From CAZEPJ01 sp964514105 (GTDB taxonomy: Bacteria > Desulfobacterota > Desulfocorpusculales > Desulfocorpusculum): DNA of 31,687 nucleotides. The translations under genes were made by a program, and so were the position numbers. The notes beneath the pieces are model-generated. The model was not told the DNA's origin. It did no database searches and was given only the letters and a program-made list of their open reading frames with translations. The DNA is taken from the NCBI GenBank assembly GCA_964514105.1, contig CAZEPJ010000052.1, forward strand, positions 1 to 31,687. Reading direction: 5' to 3'. Positions within the stretch are counted from its first letter, which is position 1, and the number at the start of each line of letters is the position of its first letter. Below are positions 31,668-31,687 of this stretch, piece after piece.

Positions 31668-31687
31668 GCCATCCAATGCCCAGCCCC

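Overview
The window is GC-rich bacterial chromosome, densely packed with mostly housekeeping genes. The order yceD-rpmF-fabH-fabD-fabG-acpP-rpiB-glyA-dCMP deaminase-nrdR-ribE-ribBA-ribH-nusB, then leuS-lptE-holA-rpsT-murJ, is the order I associate with Thermodesulfobacteriota (former Deltaproteobacteria, Geobacter/Syntrophobacter-like). LptE and a lipoprotein signal imply an outer membrane. The pyruvoyl-type arginine decarboxylase, the NtrC-type regulator and the PAS-LuxR remnant fit the same assignment. The lineage is an inference from gene order and remembered families; no search was run. I found no rRNA, tRNA, insertion sequence, prophage or CRISPR array.

Positions 1-16076 are all on the + strand. 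A sigma70-like promoter precedes yceD, followed by fatty-acid initiation and elongation genes, a one-carbon/nucleotide block (rpiB, glyA, dCMP deaminase, nrdR), riboflavin genes, nusB, and a TrkA potassium-channel regulator. A near-consensus promoter then drives leuS-lptE-holA. Three usual members of this order are absent: plsX (between rpmF and fabH), fabF (after acpP, where 454 bp of non-coding DNA sits) and ribD (between nrdR and ribE). rpsT lies on the - strand; its promoter -35 box overlaps the start codon of the divergent murJ.

Positions 18162-23545 hold a two-component pair (sensor kinase plus sigma54-dependent regulator), a convergent agmatine pathway (pyruvoyl arginine decarboxylase, then agmatinase, for arginine to putrescine), and a MagIII/endonuclease III-like DNA glycosylase with its own promoter.

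Positions 23558-29481 form a - strand array, read from right to left: HAD phosphatase of the mannosyl/glucosyl-3-phosphoglycerate phosphatase family, a GT-A glycosyltransferase resembling mannosylglycerate synthase, a GpgS-like glucosyl-3-phosphoglycerate synthase, a KefB/CPA2 cation:proton antiporter with RCK domains, and a 56-residue zinc-ribbon-like membrane peptide translationally coupled to the antiporter. I read this as an osmo- or thermoadaptation locus making a glycerate-based compatible solute (glucosylglycerate, mannosylglucosylglycerate or diglucosylglycerate) next to a potassium/sodium antiporter. It is the most interesting part of the window.

The right end (29779-31687) is accessory and decaying: a small C-terminally anchored membrane protein, a frameshifted small membrane protein, and a PAS-LuxR regulator broken by two frameshifts and a nonsense codon.
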